This document shows positions 1-4,754 of a DNA stretch of 5,201 bases, one piece after another; the first letter of the stretch is position 1, and every line of letters starts with the position of its first letter. The stretch is from Planktothrix sp. UBA8402 (GTDB lineage: Bacteria; Cyanobacteriota; Cyanobacteriia; Cyanobacteriales; Microcoleaceae): contig DMPJ01000081.1 in assembly GCA_003456035.1 (NCBI GenBank), positions 1 through 5,201 of the forward strand, read 5' to 3'. The position numbers were made by a program, and so were the translations under genes. The notes under the pieces were generated by a model. That model was not told the origin of the DNA and did no database searches. It was given only the letters and a program-made list of their open reading frames with translations.

Positions 1-1373
1 GTACGTTGATATGTATGGGCACCAAAATAATCCCGTTGGGCTTGGGTTAAATTCAAGGGTAAAGTTGCCCGTCGGTAACTATCAAAATAGTCTAAGGACG
101 CACTAAAAGCCGGAACTGGAATGCCAAATTGATTAGCTATAACTAACACCTCCCGCCAGGCTTGTTGACGATCTAAAATCGTCTGTTTAAATTCCGGTGC
201 TAATAACAAATTCGGTAAATCAGGATTTTCGCTAAAAGCAGCTTTAATTTTATTCAAAAATCCGGCCCGAATAATACAACCTCCCTTCCAAATTCGTGCC
301 ATTTCTCCCAGATCCAAATTATACCCATACTCCTTAGAAGCGGCACTTAATAACGCCATCCCTTGAGCATAGGAACAGATTTTGGAACAATACAAAGCAT
401 CCCGAATTTTATTGATTAAGCGTAAGACATCTCCATCATATTCAATGGTTGGCCCTGGTAATTGTTCAGAAGCAGCCACCCGTTGATCCTTATAAGAAGA
501 AATAATCCGACTATTCACCGCCGCGATAATTGTCGGAATCGAAACTCCTAACTCTAAAGCACTGATCACCGTCCAGCGTCCGGTACCTTTTTGTCCCGCA
601 GAATCAACAATTAAATCAACTAAAGGAGAACCAGTTTCGGGGTCAATTTTTTGGAAAATATCCGCCGTAATTTCAATCAGAAAAGAATTGAGTTCGTCGG
701 TGGTATTCCATTGGGTAAACACTTCATGCAGTTGCGCCGCAGTCAACTCGGCTACATTTTTCAGCAGGTCATAAGCTTCCGCAATTAACTGCATATCCCC
801 ATATTCAATCCCGTTATGCACCATTTTAACGTAGTGACCCGCCCCCCCTGGCCCAATAAAGGTCACACAGGGGCCGTCATCCACTTGGGCGGCAATTTTG
901 GTTAAAATCGGCTCTAATTCTTTATAGGAGGCTTCCGTACCCCCTGGCATCAGGCTGGGGCCCCAAAGAGCACCTTCTTCCCCGCCACTCACACCCATGC
1001 CCACAAACCCTAAACCCGTGGCTTCTAGTTCCTTGGTGCGGCGTTCGGTGTCTTCATAGAGGGAGTTTCCACCGTCGATAATCATGTCATCTTTATCCAG
1101 CAGGGGTTTAAGCTGATCAATGACTGCATCAACGGGTTTCCCGGCTTTCACCATCACTAGAATGCGACGGGGACGTTCTAAGGATTGGACAAATTCTTCT
1201 AGGGTATAAGCCGCTTTAACGTTTTTTCCCTGGGCCCGTTGCTCCATAAACTCATCGGTTTTAGCCCCGGTGCGGTTATAAACTGCGATCGGAAACCCAT
1301 TACGCTCGACGTTTAACGCCAGGTTTTCACCCATGACGGCTAGACCAATTACACCAAATTTTTGTAGGGTCAT
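1..1373 (-). CDS. gnd: 6-phosphogluconate dehydrogenase, decarboxylating (C-terminus cut by window edge)
   Basis: This enzyme oxidatively decarboxylates 6-phosphogluconate to ribulose 5-phosphate with NADP, in the cytosolic oxidative pentose phosphate pathway, the main dark NADPH source of cyanobacteria. Translating the minus strand from the ATG at 1373-1371 gives 457 uninterrupted codons. The N-terminal Rossmann motif GLAVMG lies at residues 10-15 and the NADP-type NRT at 33-35. The family signature [11 protein letters not shown] is at 125-135. [15 protein letters not shown] starts at 180 and contains the expected catalytic Lys183 and Glu190. [12 protein letters not shown] starts at 257, and RDYFGAHTY, which closes the substrate site, starts at 447. 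Family members have about 470-485 residues and the last motif lies close to the usual end, so only about 15 residues are missing. No clear Shine-Dalgarno precedes the ATG. It stands divergent from the next gene. Confidence 0.97.
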   Translation of the reverse strand, partial: MTLQKFGVIGLAVMGENLALNVERNGFPIAVYNRTGAKTDEFMEQRAQGKNVKAAYTLEEFVQSLERPRRILVMVKAGKPVDAVIDQLKPLLDKDDMIIDGGNSLYEDTERRTKELEATGLGFVGMGVSGGEEGALWGPSLMPGGTEASYKELEPILTKIAAQVDDGPCVTFIGPGGAGHYVKMVHNGIEYGDMQLIAEAYDLLKNVAELTAAQLHEVFTQWNTTDELNSFLIEITADIFQKIDPETGSPLVDLIVDSAGQKGTGRWTVISALELGVSIPTIIAAVNSRIISSYKDQRVAASEQLPGPTIEYDGDVLRLINKIRDALYCSKICSYAQGMALLSAASKEYGYNLDLGEMARIWKGGCIIRAGFLNKIKAAFSENPDLPNLLLAPEFKQTILDRQQAWREVLVIANQFGIPVPAFSASLDYFDSYRRATLPLNLTQAQRDYFGAHTYQR

Positions 1374-1385
1374 AGAGTTCTGTTG

Positions 1386-1430
1386 AATCTAATATTGTGG
1401 GTTACTGAATGCAGTAATCTTATTAGATTA
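1386..1430. promoter_or_regulatory. Nested inverted repeats upstream of gnd
   Basis: Three perfect dyads crowd the 45 bases just upstream of gnd. AATCTAAT (1386-1393) is complementary to ATTAGATT (1422-1429). Inside it, TTACTG (1402-1407) and CAGTAA (1412-1417) are separated by 4 bases. TAATCT (1415-1420) and AGATTA (1425-1430) are also separated by 4 bases. The two short dyads have the same 6-4-6 geometry and centres 13 bases apart. They could be protein operators or, if transcribed, a stem-loop in the gnd leader. No regulator family is recognised from the sequence. Confidence 0.4.
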
Positions 1431-1449
1431 GCGTTGATTCTACAGTGTG

Positions 1450-1455
1450 TATAAT
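1450..1455 (+). promoter_or_regulatory. Candidate -10 box for the 1518 gene
   Basis: A consensus TATAAT stands 68 bases before the likely ATG of the downstream gene. The best hexamer at a 16-base spacing is a poor TTAGCG (1428-1433), which overlaps the dyad region. The -10 is therefore the only strong part of this promoter call. Confidence 0.35.
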
Positions 1456-1517
1456 TTAAGTTAGGTTTTTTTAAAGATTTGCGGTATACAAAATTCTAGT
1501 GCAGTTTGATCAAACCG

Positions 1518-1940
1518 ATGGAAGAATTACAGTATCTCGCCACTTGGGTTAAGGAACAACACGCCCAAGAATATATCCTGACTTGGTTATTAACTCAACC
1601 GGGTCTATGGTGGTCAAATGGGGAAGTGTATCAAGCGGTTTTACAAAAATCGGGGAAACGGTTGAAGGAATTTGTCAAGAAAAGCAAACAAGGAGATCTG
1701 TTTCAAGGGATTGCCGATAAAATTGTCAGTGATGAAAGTTGGGATCAAATTGCTGAAAGTTTAGCCCGGTTAATGGCAATTTATCAAGAAGAATTGGTCA
1801 AGTTACAGGATCAAGGACGGTTACAACAAACTACTCGTTTATCGGTTAAAAGTCTTTCTTCTCCTACAAAATCCTGGTCTAATATTGATGTTCAACAGCC
1901 TTTACCTGACCCGAATACCGATGCTTTAACTGGACTCTAA
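1518..1940 (+). CDS. Hypothetical cytosolic protein, 140 residues, no recognised family
   Basis: The reading frame is intact but I do not recognise the protein. The ATG at 1518 is preferred; a TTG at 1506 would add four residues, and an in-frame TAG at 1497 blocks any earlier start. Neither start has a strong Shine-Dalgarno. Residues 1-100 look folded and mostly helical, with aromatic residues near the N-terminus (Trp10, Trp23, Trp31, Trp32), a lysine-rich patch at 44-57 and an amphipathic helix around 73-100 rich in Glu, Leu and Gln. The last 40 residues are rich in Ser, Thr, Pro, Gln and Asp and are probably disordered. There is no signal peptide or membrane segment. It is divergent from gnd and followed by a weak terminator-like element, so it may be transcribed alone. 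The open frame and ordinary composition support a real gene; function is unknown. Confidence 0.7.
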   Translation: MEELQYLATWVKEQHAQEYILTWLLTQPGLWWSNGEVYQAVLQKSGKRLKEFVKKSKQGDLFQGIADKIVSDESWDQIAESLARLMAIYQEELVKLQDQGRLQQTTRLSVKSLSSPTKSWSNIDVQQPLPDPNTDALTGL

Positions 1941-1960
1941 ACTGTTAATTATTTATCCGG

Positions 1961-1985
1961 GATCGGGATAGCGATCGCTTTTTTT
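1961..1985 (+). terminator. Weak terminator-like hairpin with T7 tail
   Basis: GATCG (1961-1965) can pair with CGATC (1972-1976) around a 6-base loop, followed after GC by seven Ts (1979-1985). It lies 21 bases after the stop of the 1518 gene, where a terminator is expected. The stem is only five pairs and coincides with a HIP1 octamer, so the match may be fortuitous. Confidence 0.35.
1971..1978. repeat. HIP1 octamer (copy 1)
   Basis: GCGATCGC is the highly iterated palindrome of cyanobacterial genomes. This copy sits between the 1518 gene and the Uma2 gene, at the base of the terminator-like hairpin. It supports the cyanobacterial assignment. Confidence 0.85.
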
Positions 1986-1987
1986 GT

Positions 1988-2022
1988 TATAATTAAAATT
2001 CAATACAAAATACAATAGGAGA
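1988..2022 (+). promoter_or_regulatory. -10 box and ribosome binding site of the Uma2 gene
   Basis: TATAAT at 1988-1993 is a consensus -10 box; no convincing -35 is seen upstream. AGGAGA at 2017-2022 is a strong Shine-Dalgarno 8 bases before the ATG at 2031. It supports this start over the in-frame ATG at 2040. Confidence 0.5.
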
Positions 2023-2030
2023 TTATTTTT

Positions 2031-2600
2031 ATGTCTCTGATGACTATAAAAGATTTAGAGCAAGTCCAAAAAAATCTCTCCGAAGGAGGTTTAGATTATC
2101 AGTTAGAATTAATCAACGGGAAGATTGAAATTATGGGGCCATCAGATATTGTCTCCAGTGAAATTGGAGCTATTTTTACCCGTTTTCTGGGTAACTGGGT
2201 TTATCCTCGTCGTTTAGGTCGTGTCTTTGACTCGGCTGGGGGTTTTATCCTCCCTGATACTAACCTCAAAGCTCCTGATGTTTCTTTTGTTCGTGCATCC
2301 CGTCTTAAACAAAGTGTGCGTTATTTTGCTGAATTAGTTCCTGATTTAGTGGTAGAAATTAAATCCCAAAGCGATCGCATCAAGCCTTTAAAAAAGAAAA
2401 TTAATCAGTTTTTGGAATTAGGGGCGCAAGTCGCTATTCTGATTGATCCTGATGAGTTAACAGTTACGGTTTATCGCTCTACAGAGGAACCAATTGTACT
2501 CGGAAATGGAGATATTTTAACCCTACCAGAACTATTTCCGGGTTGGGAATTACCGATTAATGAATTATGGCCTCCAGTTTTTACCGATGATGAATTCTGA
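2031..2600 (+). CDS. Uma2 family (DUF820) restriction-endonuclease-fold protein
   Basis: The 189-residue product has the layout of the Uma2/DUF820 family, which adopts the PD-(D/E)xK nuclease fold and occurs in many copies in cyanobacterial genomes. The N-terminal part contains YQLELINGKIEIM (residues 23-35), the typical 'E-hinge-G-x-I-x-M' opening, then a helix with Glu44. The nuclease core is APDVSFV (81-87, metal-binding Asp83) followed by PDLVVEIKS (104-112, Glu109-x-Lys111). A helix with QFLELGAQ (126-133) and a strand AILIDPDE (135-142) follow. The closing LPELFPGWELPINELW (165-180) is the usual C-terminus. Length is normal and the active-site residues are intact, so the fold could be catalytic. 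The biological role of the family is not established; it is best described as a putative DNA endonuclease. A HIP1 site lies inside the gene. Confidence 0.92.
   Translation: MSLMTIKDLEQVQKNLSEGGLDYQLELINGKIEIMGPSDIVSSEIGAIFTRFLGNWVYPRRLGRVFDSAGGFILPDTNLKAPDVSFVRASRLKQSVRYFAELVPDLVVEIKSQSDRIKPLKKKINQFLELGAQVAILIDPDELTVTVYRSTEEPIVLGNGDILTLPELFPGWELPINELWPPVFTDDEF
2371..2378. repeat. HIP1 octamer (copy 2, inside the Uma2 gene)
   Basis: A second GCGATCGC lies inside the Uma2 reading frame, just after the codons for the ExK motif, where it encodes part of the Ser-Asp-Arg stretch. Its presence in a coding region is normal for HIP1. Confidence 0.85.
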
Positions 2601-2869
2601 AATCACTTTTCTCTGGGAGTTCGTGTTTTGAGATCCAGTTTCGGGGGAATCAGACCGTTGATAATTTCATCAGGTGGCTATCAGGTTGGGAAATTTAACG
2701 GGATGATCGCTTTTATGGATGGCAATATTTATGAAACCTCGAATTATTGTTTGTAGTTTAGCTACAACCAGGGGATATTTTATATCTAACCATGCCAGCC
2801 AATCACATTGAGCAACTGTGGCACAATCTCCCCCCAGAAAGATTTCCCTGGGAGGACAATCATCTCCCC

Positions 2870-2927
2870 AGTCGAGAGTCGAGCCTAGGGCCACCGAAAA
2901 AATTAATCAGTTAAGGAAGTTAAGGAA
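2870..2927. repeat. Two short perfect tandem duplications
   Basis: AGTCGAG is duplicated head-to-tail at 2870-2883, and GTTAAGGAA is duplicated head-to-tail at 2910-2927. Short tandem repeats of this kind are common in filamentous cyanobacteria and mark slippage-prone, weakly constrained DNA. Confidence 0.6.
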
Positions 2928-2942
2928 TAGGGACAGCAAACC

Positions 2943-3002
2943 GTTAGTCGCAAAATCCGAACGGGGAAGTTCGTACTACATGACGGACAAGTGCCGACTA
3001 AC
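2943..3002 (-). other. Possible folded 3' element downstream of rpsU
   Basis: GTTAGTCG (2943-2950) is perfectly complementary to CGACTAAC (2995-3002). Inside it, CGAAC (2958-2962) and GTTCG (2969-2973) form a hairpin with a 6-base loop. A further 5-pair stem GCAAA/TTTGC (3011-3015 with 3024-3028) abuts the rpsU stop. On the minus strand this lies directly after rpsU and could be a 3' UTR structure. There is no T-run immediately after the stem, so it is not a standard terminator, and its layout is not that of a tRNA. Confidence 0.35.
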
Positions 3003-3029
3003 TGCTCACTGCAAATGTCCACTTTTGCC

Positions 3030-3245
3030 TTAAGGTTCACTATTTTGAAATTGTTGTCTACGGTTGCGGAGGCGACGGCGTTCTTTATGGCGAGCTACCT
3101 CTTTACGCTTGCGTTTTTGTCCGGGGGTTTCAAAATGACGATTTTTTTTCAGATCGGCAAAAATGCCAGCTTGTGAAACTTTTCGTTTAAAGCGACGTAA
3201 AGCAGACTCTAATTGTTCAGTTTCACCGAGAACGACTTGGCTCAT
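3030..3245 (-). CDS. rpsU: 30S ribosomal protein S21
   Basis: S21 is a small, basic protein of the 30S subunit near the anti-Shine-Dalgarno end of 16S rRNA, where it assists initiation. The 71-residue product begins with the cyanobacterial pattern [23 protein letters not shown] and continues with [18 protein letters not shown] (24-41), both hallmarks of the family. The C-terminal half is dominated by Arg and Lys, as expected for rRNA contact, and ends in a less basic tail QQFQNSEP. The ATG at 3245-3243 has AGGAG (3258-3254) 8 bases upstream. rbp lies 224 bases upstream on the same strand; rbp followed by rpsU is a known cyanobacterial arrangement, so they may be co-transcribed. No convincing private promoter is seen. 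Confidence 0.96.
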   Translation of the reverse strand: MSQVVLGETEQLESALRRFKRKVSQAGIFADLKKNRHFETPGQKRKRKEVARHKERRRLRNRRQQFQNSEP

Positions 3246-3469
3246 TCCATATTCTCCTAGTTAAAATTATAGATTGGTTTAACAAGCTGCGTAGAAAAAA
3301 AATTTTTATACGGCTTGGTGTTTGCCATTTAATCTCTATGCAGAGAAGTTTTGACTATAGCACAAATATTGACCGCAATTAATCCCACACTTTGGTGATC
3401 CTTCGCAAAAGAGTGAGGAAAAACGTGGGACTTCTTGCGGTTGAGTGTTAAAAGGGGCGAGGGGGGATA
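3246..3469 (-). other. rbp-rpsU spacer
   Basis: This 224-base spacer has no open frame of note. It contains the two-part stem at 3372-3441 and a small hairpin TCTCT-ATGC-AGAGA (3333-3346). A TATAAT on the minus strand (3271-3266) is too close to the rpsU Shine-Dalgarno to serve as its promoter, and a TATAAA near 3310 lacks a -35. The spacer is therefore most likely part of a joint rbp-rpsU transcript or a processed leader. Confidence 0.45.
3372..3441 (-). promoter_or_regulatory. Two-part stem between rbp and rpsU
   Basis: ACCGCAA (3372-3378) pairs with TTGCGGT (3435-3441). After a symmetrical 4-by-4 internal loop, TCCCAC (3383-3388) pairs with GTGGGA (3425-3430). That gives 13 perfect pairs closing a 36-base loop. 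No T-run follows on either strand, so it is not a simple intrinsic terminator. On the minus strand it would lie after the rbp stop and could act as a stabiliser, a processing site or an attenuator between rbp and rpsU. G-T pairs that extend the stem exist only on the plus strand, so a plus-strand RNA cannot be excluded. Confidence 0.5.
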
Positions 3470-3796
3470 TTAGTATCTGGATTTACCACCACCACCGCCG
3501 CCCCAGCCGCCGCCGCCACCGCCGCCACCGCCTCGGGAAGAAGGTTTGCGATCTTCCTGGGGACGAGCTTTATTCACCTTGAGAGCGCGCTCCATCCATT
3601 CAGCCCCATCCAACTCTTGAATAGCTTTGGCTTCTTCTTCTTCGGTTTCCATTTCCACAAAACCGAAACCTCGTTTGCGTTGGGTTTCACGGTCAATAGG
3701 AAGCTGAACTTTTTTGACAGTACCATATTCACCAAAGACATCTTTGAGATCATCTTCCGTGACGGCATAAGATAAATTACCAACGTAAATAGTCAT
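3470..3796 (-). CDS. rbp: Rbp-type RNA-binding protein: one RRM plus glycine-rich tail
   Basis: This 108-residue protein binds single-stranded RNA through one RRM. RNP2 is IYVGNL (residues 3-8) and RNP1 is RGFGFVEM (42-49), with the stacking aromatics Tyr4, Phe44 and Phe46 present; the Met at the last RNP1 position is usual in the cyanobacterial branch. DGAEWMERALKVNKA (63-77) is also characteristic. The tail, residues 89-104, is glycine except for Trp98 and ends KSRY. Cyanobacterial Rbp proteins are known to be cold-induced in many members, and roles in mRNA stability or localisation have been described. AGAGG (3807-3803) lies 6 bases before the ATG. rpsU follows on the same strand. The Shine-Dalgarno can be masked by its own leader. 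Which numbered paralogue (rbpA, rbp1 and so on) this is cannot be told from one sequence. Confidence 0.95.
   Translation of the reverse strand: MTIYVGNLSYAVTEDDLKDVFGEYGTVKKVQLPIDRETQRKRGFGFVEMETEEEEAKAIQELDGAEWMERALKVNKARPQEDRKPSSRGGGGGGGGGWGGGGGGKSRY
3485..3532 (-). repeat. Glycine codon tract (GGN repeat) in rbp
   Basis: Sixteen consecutive codons encode Gly89-Gly104 except for one Trp codon. Almost all are GGC or GGT, giving a GC-rich trinucleotide repeat that contrasts with the AT-rich surroundings. Such a tract is prone to in-frame length change by slippage. Confidence 0.85.
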
Positions 3797-3798
3797 TA

Positions 3799-3862
3799 CT
3801 TACCTCTTAAAATCGAGTAGTGTGCAGAGATTGGAATTCGGAGGTAAGCGAGTAGGACTTAC
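3799..3862 (-). promoter_or_regulatory. Candidate RNA switch in the rbp leader (Shine-Dalgarno masking)
   Basis: In the rbp mRNA, GAGGTAAG (3806-3799) carries the Shine-Dalgarno and ends two bases before the ATG. An upstream segment CTTACCTC (3848-3841) is its exact complement, giving 8 pairs plus a flanking G-U around a 34-base loop. The first five bases of that segment, CTTAC, can instead pair with GTAAG (3862-3858), closing a 9-base loop. The two foldings exclude each other: one hides the ribosome binding site, the other frees it. CTACTCG also occurs twice in the leader (3855-3849 and 3820-3814). The complementarity is seen directly; a temperature or protein trigger is inferred. Confidence 0.5.
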
Positions 3863-3926
3863 ACTAAACAGAAAAACTTTTCCTAATTCCAGCATTACAG
3901 GGCTACCGATACCTAATCCATTCCAG

Positions 3927-3935
3927 ATTATAACA
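3927..3935 (-). promoter_or_regulatory. Extended -10 promoter of rbp
   Basis: On the minus strand TGTTATAAT (3935-3927) is a perfect extended -10 element (TGnTATAAT). A TTGACT occurs at 3959-3954 but the 21-base spacing is too long for a normal -35. Transcription would start near 3920, giving a leader of about 120 bases that includes the whole candidate switch. Confidence 0.55.
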
Positions 3936-3986
3936 TAATTTTCAATCATTACCAGTCAAGTCTAAATAATCTTTCTGGCTTAACAG

Positions 3987-4008
3987 AATTGTTAATTAAT
4001 TGTTAATT
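3987..4008. repeat. 11-base tandem duplication across the lipB stop codon
   Basis: AATTGTTAATT is present twice head-to-tail (3987-3997, 3998-4008). The lipB stop codon falls inside the left copy. Because 11 is not a multiple of 3, gain or loss of one copy would change the C-terminus of LipB. Confidence 0.7.
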
Positions 4009-4657
4009 TTAATTGAGGAGGAATCAACTCTAGTCCTAAGACTTGAGCAAAGGTTTCTGCTACTTGGGAACGGACTTGTTCTAAACTAATCCCAGGAATA
4101 AATTGCTCCAAACTACCGACGGGTCGATGGGAAATGCCACAGGGAACAATCGCTTCAAACCCACTCAAATCAGGGCAGACATTTAAGGAAAAACCGTGCA
4201 TAGTAATCCAACGACTAACTTTTATGCCAACGGCCGCCACCTTGATTTGGTTAATCCAAACCCCGGTTAAGCCCGGAATCCTTTCTGCGGGGAGTCCATA
4301 GATTCCTAAGACTTGAATTAATACTTGTTCTAACTGCCGTAAATACCAATGTAAATCGGGGTTGTGACGTCGTAGATTTAAAATCGGATAGCCGACTAAC
4401 TGCCCTGGACAATGGTAGGTGACTTCACCGCCCCGTTCTACCCGATGCAGTTCAAAGCAAGAATGGTCGGGATCGAACTTGAGAAATTGCCGATCAGATC
4501 CTTGTCCCAAGGTATAGACGGGGGGATGTTCCAACAGGATCAACACATCATCGAGATCGGGGTTGAGTTTGCGCTCTTGAACCAAGGATTGTTGCCAATT
4601 CCAGGCTACCGTATAGGGAACCGATCCGAAGTAATAAACTTGACAAGGAAGATCCAC
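3992..4657 (-). CDS. lipB: Lipoyl(octanoyl) transferase LipB
   Basis: LipB moves the octanoyl group from acyl carrier protein to the lipoyl-domain lysine of 2-oxoacid dehydrogenase E2 subunits and glycine cleavage H protein; LipA then inserts sulfur. The 221-residue length is normal. [11 protein letters not shown] (41-51), [18 protein letters not shown] (75-92) and GVWI (132-135) are in family order. [10 protein letters not shown] carries the catalytic Lys139. [24 protein letters not shown] follows, with Cys173 in PCG as the acyl-carrying cysteine. The start is a GTG at 4657-4655, chosen because AAGGG (4667-4663) lies 5 bases upstream and no earlier in-frame start is near. The extreme C-terminus (LTIN) is shaped by a tandem duplication. 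It is divergent from hpf/lrtA and lies 195 bases upstream of rbp, which has its own promoter. Confidence 0.96.
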   Translation of the reverse strand: MDLPCQVYYFGSVPYTVAWNWQQSLVQERKLNPDLDDVLILLEHPPVYTLGQGSDRQFLKFDPDHSCFELHRVERGGEVTYHCPGQLVGYPILNLRRHNPDLHWYLRQLEQVLIQVLGIYGLPAERIPGLTGVWINQIKVAAVGIKVSRWITMHGFSLNVCPDLSGFEAIVPCGISHRPVGSLEQFIPGISLEQVRSQVAETFAQVLGLELIPPQLKLTIN

Positions 4658-4684
4658 GACAACCCTTAAAAAAAATAACTCACT

Positions 4685-4693
4685 ATTATAGCA
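4685..4693 (-). promoter_or_regulatory. Extended -10 promoter of lipB
   Basis: TGCTATAAT (4693-4685, minus strand) is a perfect extended -10. Transcription would begin near 4678, about 20 bases before the GTG start. No good -35 hexamer is present, which is compatible with an extended -10. Its upstream region overlaps the divergent hpf/lrtA promoter. Confidence 0.5.
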
Positions 4694-4699
4694 GTATTC

Positions 4700-4729
4700 A
4701 AGACAATTAAGATTTAATCCTAATATAAT
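4700..4729 (+). promoter_or_regulatory. Candidate hpf/lrtA promoter
   Basis: TATAAT at 4724-4729 has AAGACA (4700-4705, four of six matches to TTGACA) 18 bases upstream. A start near 4736 would give a leader of about 200 bases, in line with the long regulatory leader known for lrtA in Synechococcus. Confidence 0.45.
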
Positions 4730-4754
4730 GAGTAGGAATATTTAACTCAACTCC

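Larger units (their letters stand above)
2601..3029. other. 429-base gap without a convincing gene; possible coding relic and repeats
   Basis: No frame here has a good start and Shine-Dalgarno. The Uma2 frame stays open for 51 codons past its TGA until 2754. A second plus frame, open from 2762 and containing an ATG at 2792, reaches a stop at 2912-2914 and reads LQPGDILYLTMPANHIEQLW, faintly like the end of a regulatory ligand-binding (RCK_C-type) domain; this resemblance is weak. A 74-codon minus frame (2894-2670) also exists without other support. The stretch holds a dyad TTGTAG-5-CTACAA (2751-2767), imperfect copies of ACAATC...CTCCCC.CAG (2823-2837, 2856-2871), and the tandem duplications AGTCGAG x2 (2870-2883) and GTTAAGGAA x2 (2910-2927). 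It may be decayed coding DNA or the 3' regions of converging genes. Confidence 0.5.

Noticed and set aside
2670..2894. 74-codon minus-strand open frame in the gap after the Uma2 gene
   Set aside because: No Shine-Dalgarno, no recognisable motif, and it overlaps equally plausible frames on the other strand; not called as a gene.
2792..2914. Possible 40-residue plus-strand small protein starting MPANHIEQLW
   Set aside because: There is no ribosome binding site at a usable distance; more likely part of a decayed frame, so it is reported only as a relic.
2943..3002. tRNA-like or tmRNA-like element
   Set aside because: The outer 8-base stem and inner hairpin superficially resemble acceptor and T arms, but the enclosed length is too short, the T-loop consensus is missing and no D or anticodon arm is seen.
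2818..3176. Plus-strand frames at 2818-3033 and 2991-3176
   Set aside because: They begin at unsupported starts, the second lies mostly antisense to rpsU, and neither product resembles a protein family.
3242..3250. ATG-GAA-TGA mini-ORF overlapping the rpsU start (minus strand)
   Set aside because: Its ATG is only 3 bases from the AGGAG, too close for normal initiation; probably chance.
3266..3271. TATAAT on the minus strand just before rpsU
   Set aside because: Transcription would begin inside the rpsU Shine-Dalgarno, so it cannot be a normal promoter for it.
3482..3535. CRISPR-like or microsatellite array
   Set aside because: The repetitive CCGCCACCG pattern is simply the glycine codon tract of rbp on the opposite strand.
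3574..3783. Second minus-strand frame inside rbp
   Set aside because: It is a shadow of the RRM coding sequence in another frame; the RNP motifs are in the 3470-3796 frame.
4412..4669. 85-codon plus-strand frame antisense to lipB
   Set aside because: It is fully antisense to a well-supported lipB and has no motif of its own.
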